A DNA stretch of 64,000 nucleotides from Rhinopomastus cyanomelas (taxonomy: Eukaryota; Chordata; Aves; Bucerotiformes; Rhinopomastidae): the NCBI GenBank assembly GCA_013400115.1, contig VXBP01005118.1:186001-250000 (forward strand), given 5' to 3'. Positions 61,213 through 64,000 of the stretch are shown piece by piece (the stretch's first letter is position 1; each line of letters begins with the position of its first letter). Under the pieces are notes generated by a model, which made no database searches, was not told where the DNA came from, and was given only the letters and a program-made list of their open reading frames with translations. Both the position numbers and the translations under genes were made by a program.

Positions 61213-64000
61213 TGCACTCTGCAGTGAGTAGAGTAAAGGTAAAATCCAGATCTGACACTGCTACACTAGCTGAAGGACACTTTATTTGCTAACACACCTC
61301 AAGCTTCTCTAATGCAGCTGAAGCTTTGCAGTGGAAGTAGATGCTAGCTACGAAAAAGGTCTCCGCTGCTGTTGCAGAGTGGAACAGACCTATTCTGAGG
61401 GCTCACCACCAGACATCAGGGTCCTTGGGATGGTAGGCTGGCAGGAGTGATGCTTCTGGGAGTGAAACAGAAAAAGCGCATTAGGGCATGAACTGCTGTG
61501 CTGGAGTCCGGTAGAGCCGCTCCTCGGCACAGCCACAGTTGCTCTTCTCATTTGTACTCTGGGTAATCAGCTCTTAAATCCAATAGCTTTTCTTTTTCTC
61601 CAAAACTCTTCCTAACCAAGAATGTAACAGCAAAGATCAGTTGTTTGCTTCATGCTTTAGCTGTTGGAAAAGTTATACCCTGTTTCAGAGCAGAGTGCAA
61701 AGTACTGCACACTGAGGTCCAACTGCTTCTGTACAGGGAACATGTAAATGACAGCTACAAAGTCCACAGGCTGGGAGGTATCCTGGCTTGGCTGTGGAAA
61801 GAAAAGGTGCTGTAGGTCACACATATCACCCTCTTGCTGTACTGCCACCCTCAAGCTGAGCCATCCCTGACTTTGCCATTGTTACGGGATAAGCCCCACA
61901 TAAACACCCAGAAGGATATTTCATTCCAAAATTGTGTCTGACACTATGGTCTCCTGAAAAACGTGGAAGCCAGAACACCCAGGCAGTACCTGCAGCCTCT
62001 GAGCTGCTGAGCCTGTCTTGCTCCATGGTAAGGAGGCTCTGTTTTCATGTCAGTGTCCAGCACTGGATACTCCAGAAACTGAGCCAGAGAGGGCTTATCA
62101 GGTACGAGCCAGATGCCACGTTCAAGGGTTGATGCACTGTGGCACCCGCTGCTATTTGCAGTTGGTTAATTATATGTTTGCAATAAACACACAATCAGTT
62201 CAGTGCGGTCAAGAGCCTATTTCATCACATGTGCACCAGGGCACAGGTACGGGCTTGAGCTGATGCCTTCTGAAACTCTGAATGACTTTTCTCTTCTTCT
62301 GGACAGCCTCTGAGCTGCTGACCATGAGTAGTTCCCACATCTCCCCTTCACAAAATGATTGCCCAAAGGCATTGCGTGAGAACTGAAATGATGACTTTGA
62401 CTGCAGATACAGCAGAAAAACATGTTTGTTTCAACGTCTTCTATTTTCTTCCTTGTTTCACCTTAGGACTTCTGTAACTATTTGAATTTCCAATGGAAGT
62501 TTTAAAAAACATTTTTTCCATTACAAGTGACCTTAAATTTAAGGGTGATTAAATATTGGGCCAGGAAATGCTGCAATGTTCGGGTTGAACTAAGTGTTTT
62601 GGTTGCTCAAGATTGAAGACTTTTCTCTCCCCTGCCTTGCTCACTCAGAACTGCTCTGCTTTCGGTTTGTTTGACCCCTGAGCTGACAAATGCTCCTGTT
62701 CCTGTGCCTGCTTGAGGGAACTTGTAATCCTGATGTAGTACATGCACCTTGCAGTATGTTTCATGTTTCTCATTTGCCTTGAGCTCTTTGAACCTGAAGA
62801 CTTCATCTCTGCTTTCCAGCACATTTTCTCCTACTGTAGCTGAGAAAAGGCATGTTGAGCACTGCCATGGCTGAGGCAGTCACACTGAGCCCTGTGGGCC
62901 AGGGCTGTGGAAGAGCAGGTTCAAGGAGCTGTGGAAATGTGCTGTGTCCTGGAGTACCAGTGTCTTTCTCATATGAGAAAAGAGGGATTCTTACATTTTC
63001 CTTGGTGGATTTTTTAATTTGTGAAAGGGCCAATCTGTCCTCAACAGCTCTCTTGCACATCTGTGTTTGGGCAGAGCCAAGGCCACAGGCCTGCATCGTG
63101 CTTCACACCTTTCCTGGGAGTACTCCAGCAGCAGACAGGGATGCAGTTCTATTTTATCATGAGTTTTATATCATATCTTCATCTGCTCTGTCAGAGGAGA
63201 CTCCACTGTCACTGTGTGGGCCACAGAGTAAGTGACCCCATCCCCATTTTCCAACATGTAGGGGTAGCTCCAGCTCTCACCCTCCACCAAGCAGGTGGCT
63301 GCCTTGCCACACTGACAGTGCCCTGCTGCGTGGGTGGCCATCTCCTGCCATGGCGCAAGTCAACAGTCACAGCAGGAAGCATCATCGCTTTGCAAGGATT
63401 CAGACGATTTTGAGCTTGACCAAGCATTTCAGAGATGCATCACAGCACACTAAGATTTCTTGGTTTGTGGTTCTTTCATTTTCTGCACTTCATTTCACAC
63501 AGATTCCCAACACTCTTCACTTTAGGATGGGTATTTACCACACGCTCTAAGCCTGTCTCCAGCTCACCGGGGACAGCCGTTTATCCAGAGCAGCAGTCTG
63601 ATAAGTGGAAGTTTCAGTGTCTGAATGAGTGTTTTGCCTGATTTTCCTTTTCAACCCCCCAGCATGGAGTATTGTCACCCGTGATCCTGCCAAAGCCTGC
63701 GTAGGGTACAGAAATGTCAGAGGAGAGAGCCCTCATTGACAAAACCGTAAACACGGGCAGCTTTACAGGAAAGCTGGCATATTGCACAGGCTGCTGATAG
63801 CAGCGCTGCTAGGAGAGCGATAGCACAGACAATAAAATGCAAACAATGAGTGTTTGTCCAGCAGCTTGTGCAGCTCTTGCAGCAGGGTGCCCGGGGAAGC
63901 AGGGAGTGGCTCCTGTCAACTACTTCACAGTCAAGGCCGGAGAAGCAGTAAAAAAAGGAACCCAGGGATAATCCACTGCCAGCCAGGACCCCATTATGGT
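61135..64000. other. Intergenic to window end, nothing recognised
   Basis: No exon or transposon recognised beyond the small palindromes at its start. In human the next gene past LUZP4 is, as I recall, PLS3, but I see no plastin coding exon here. Confidence 0.5.

Noticed and set aside
61135..64000. First exon of PLS3, the expected next gene
   Set aside because: No CpG island and no plastin coding sequence is visible; a noncoding exon could not be recognised by eye.
1..64000. CRISPR arrays, operons or phage-like systems
   Set aside because: No regularly spaced repeats or compact coding clusters; the sequence is vertebrate nuclear DNA.

Overview
The window is nuclear DNA from a bird. It is dense in CR1 LINE copies whose 3' ends carry the avian-type ATTCTRTG octamer repeats, it has LTR remnants of avian endogenous retroviruses, and its genes are intron-split with CpG-island promoters. 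The many very similar CR1 3' ends suggest a lineage with recent CR1 activity; the species cannot be named from this.

Two protein-coding genes are supported, arranged head to head with about 11.3 kb between start codons. On the minus strand, 2395-2026 is coding exon 1 of LRCH2 (leucine-rich-repeat and calponin-homology protein 2), with a CpG island, three CCAAT boxes and GC boxes upstream; the rest of LRCH2 lies beyond the left edge. On the plus strand, 13690-26123 is a complete nine-exon gene for a protein of about 303 residues. It is a UAP56-interacting-factor-like (FYTTD1/UIF family) mRNA-export adaptor, with an N-terminal UAP56-binding motif (MSLDDIIK), an Arg-rich middle, and the UIF-type C-terminal blocks. 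Its position beside LRCH2 and its strand match human Xq23, where LUZP4, a UIF-related export factor, lies beside LRCH2. It is therefore most likely the avian counterpart of LUZP4, while FYTTD1 beside LRCH3 would be the sister locus from an old duplication.

Between the two genes (2816-13330) lie a homeodomain-motif-rich AT stretch at about 3180-3430, a decayed solo LTR on the minus strand (7877-8735) and CR1 copies. From 26.2 kb to 64 kb I see no protein-coding exon. This is intergenic or regulatory DNA with CR1 fragments, including a twin-priming-like inverted copy at 27976-28348 and tail-to-tail pairs.

The most unusual structural feature is a pair of inverted 844-bp arms (39231-40074 and 54754-55597) that differ at only 3 positions by my reading and are 14.7 kb apart. 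Each arm runs from inside one CR1, through about 650 bp of non-CR1 sequence, to the 3' terminus of a second CR1. Beyond the inner CR1 boundary identity falls at once to about 90%. A single N at 47904 interrupts another CR1 between the arms, so assembly error must be excluded. No prokaryotic-style system, CRISPR array, or tRNA or rRNA gene was recognised.
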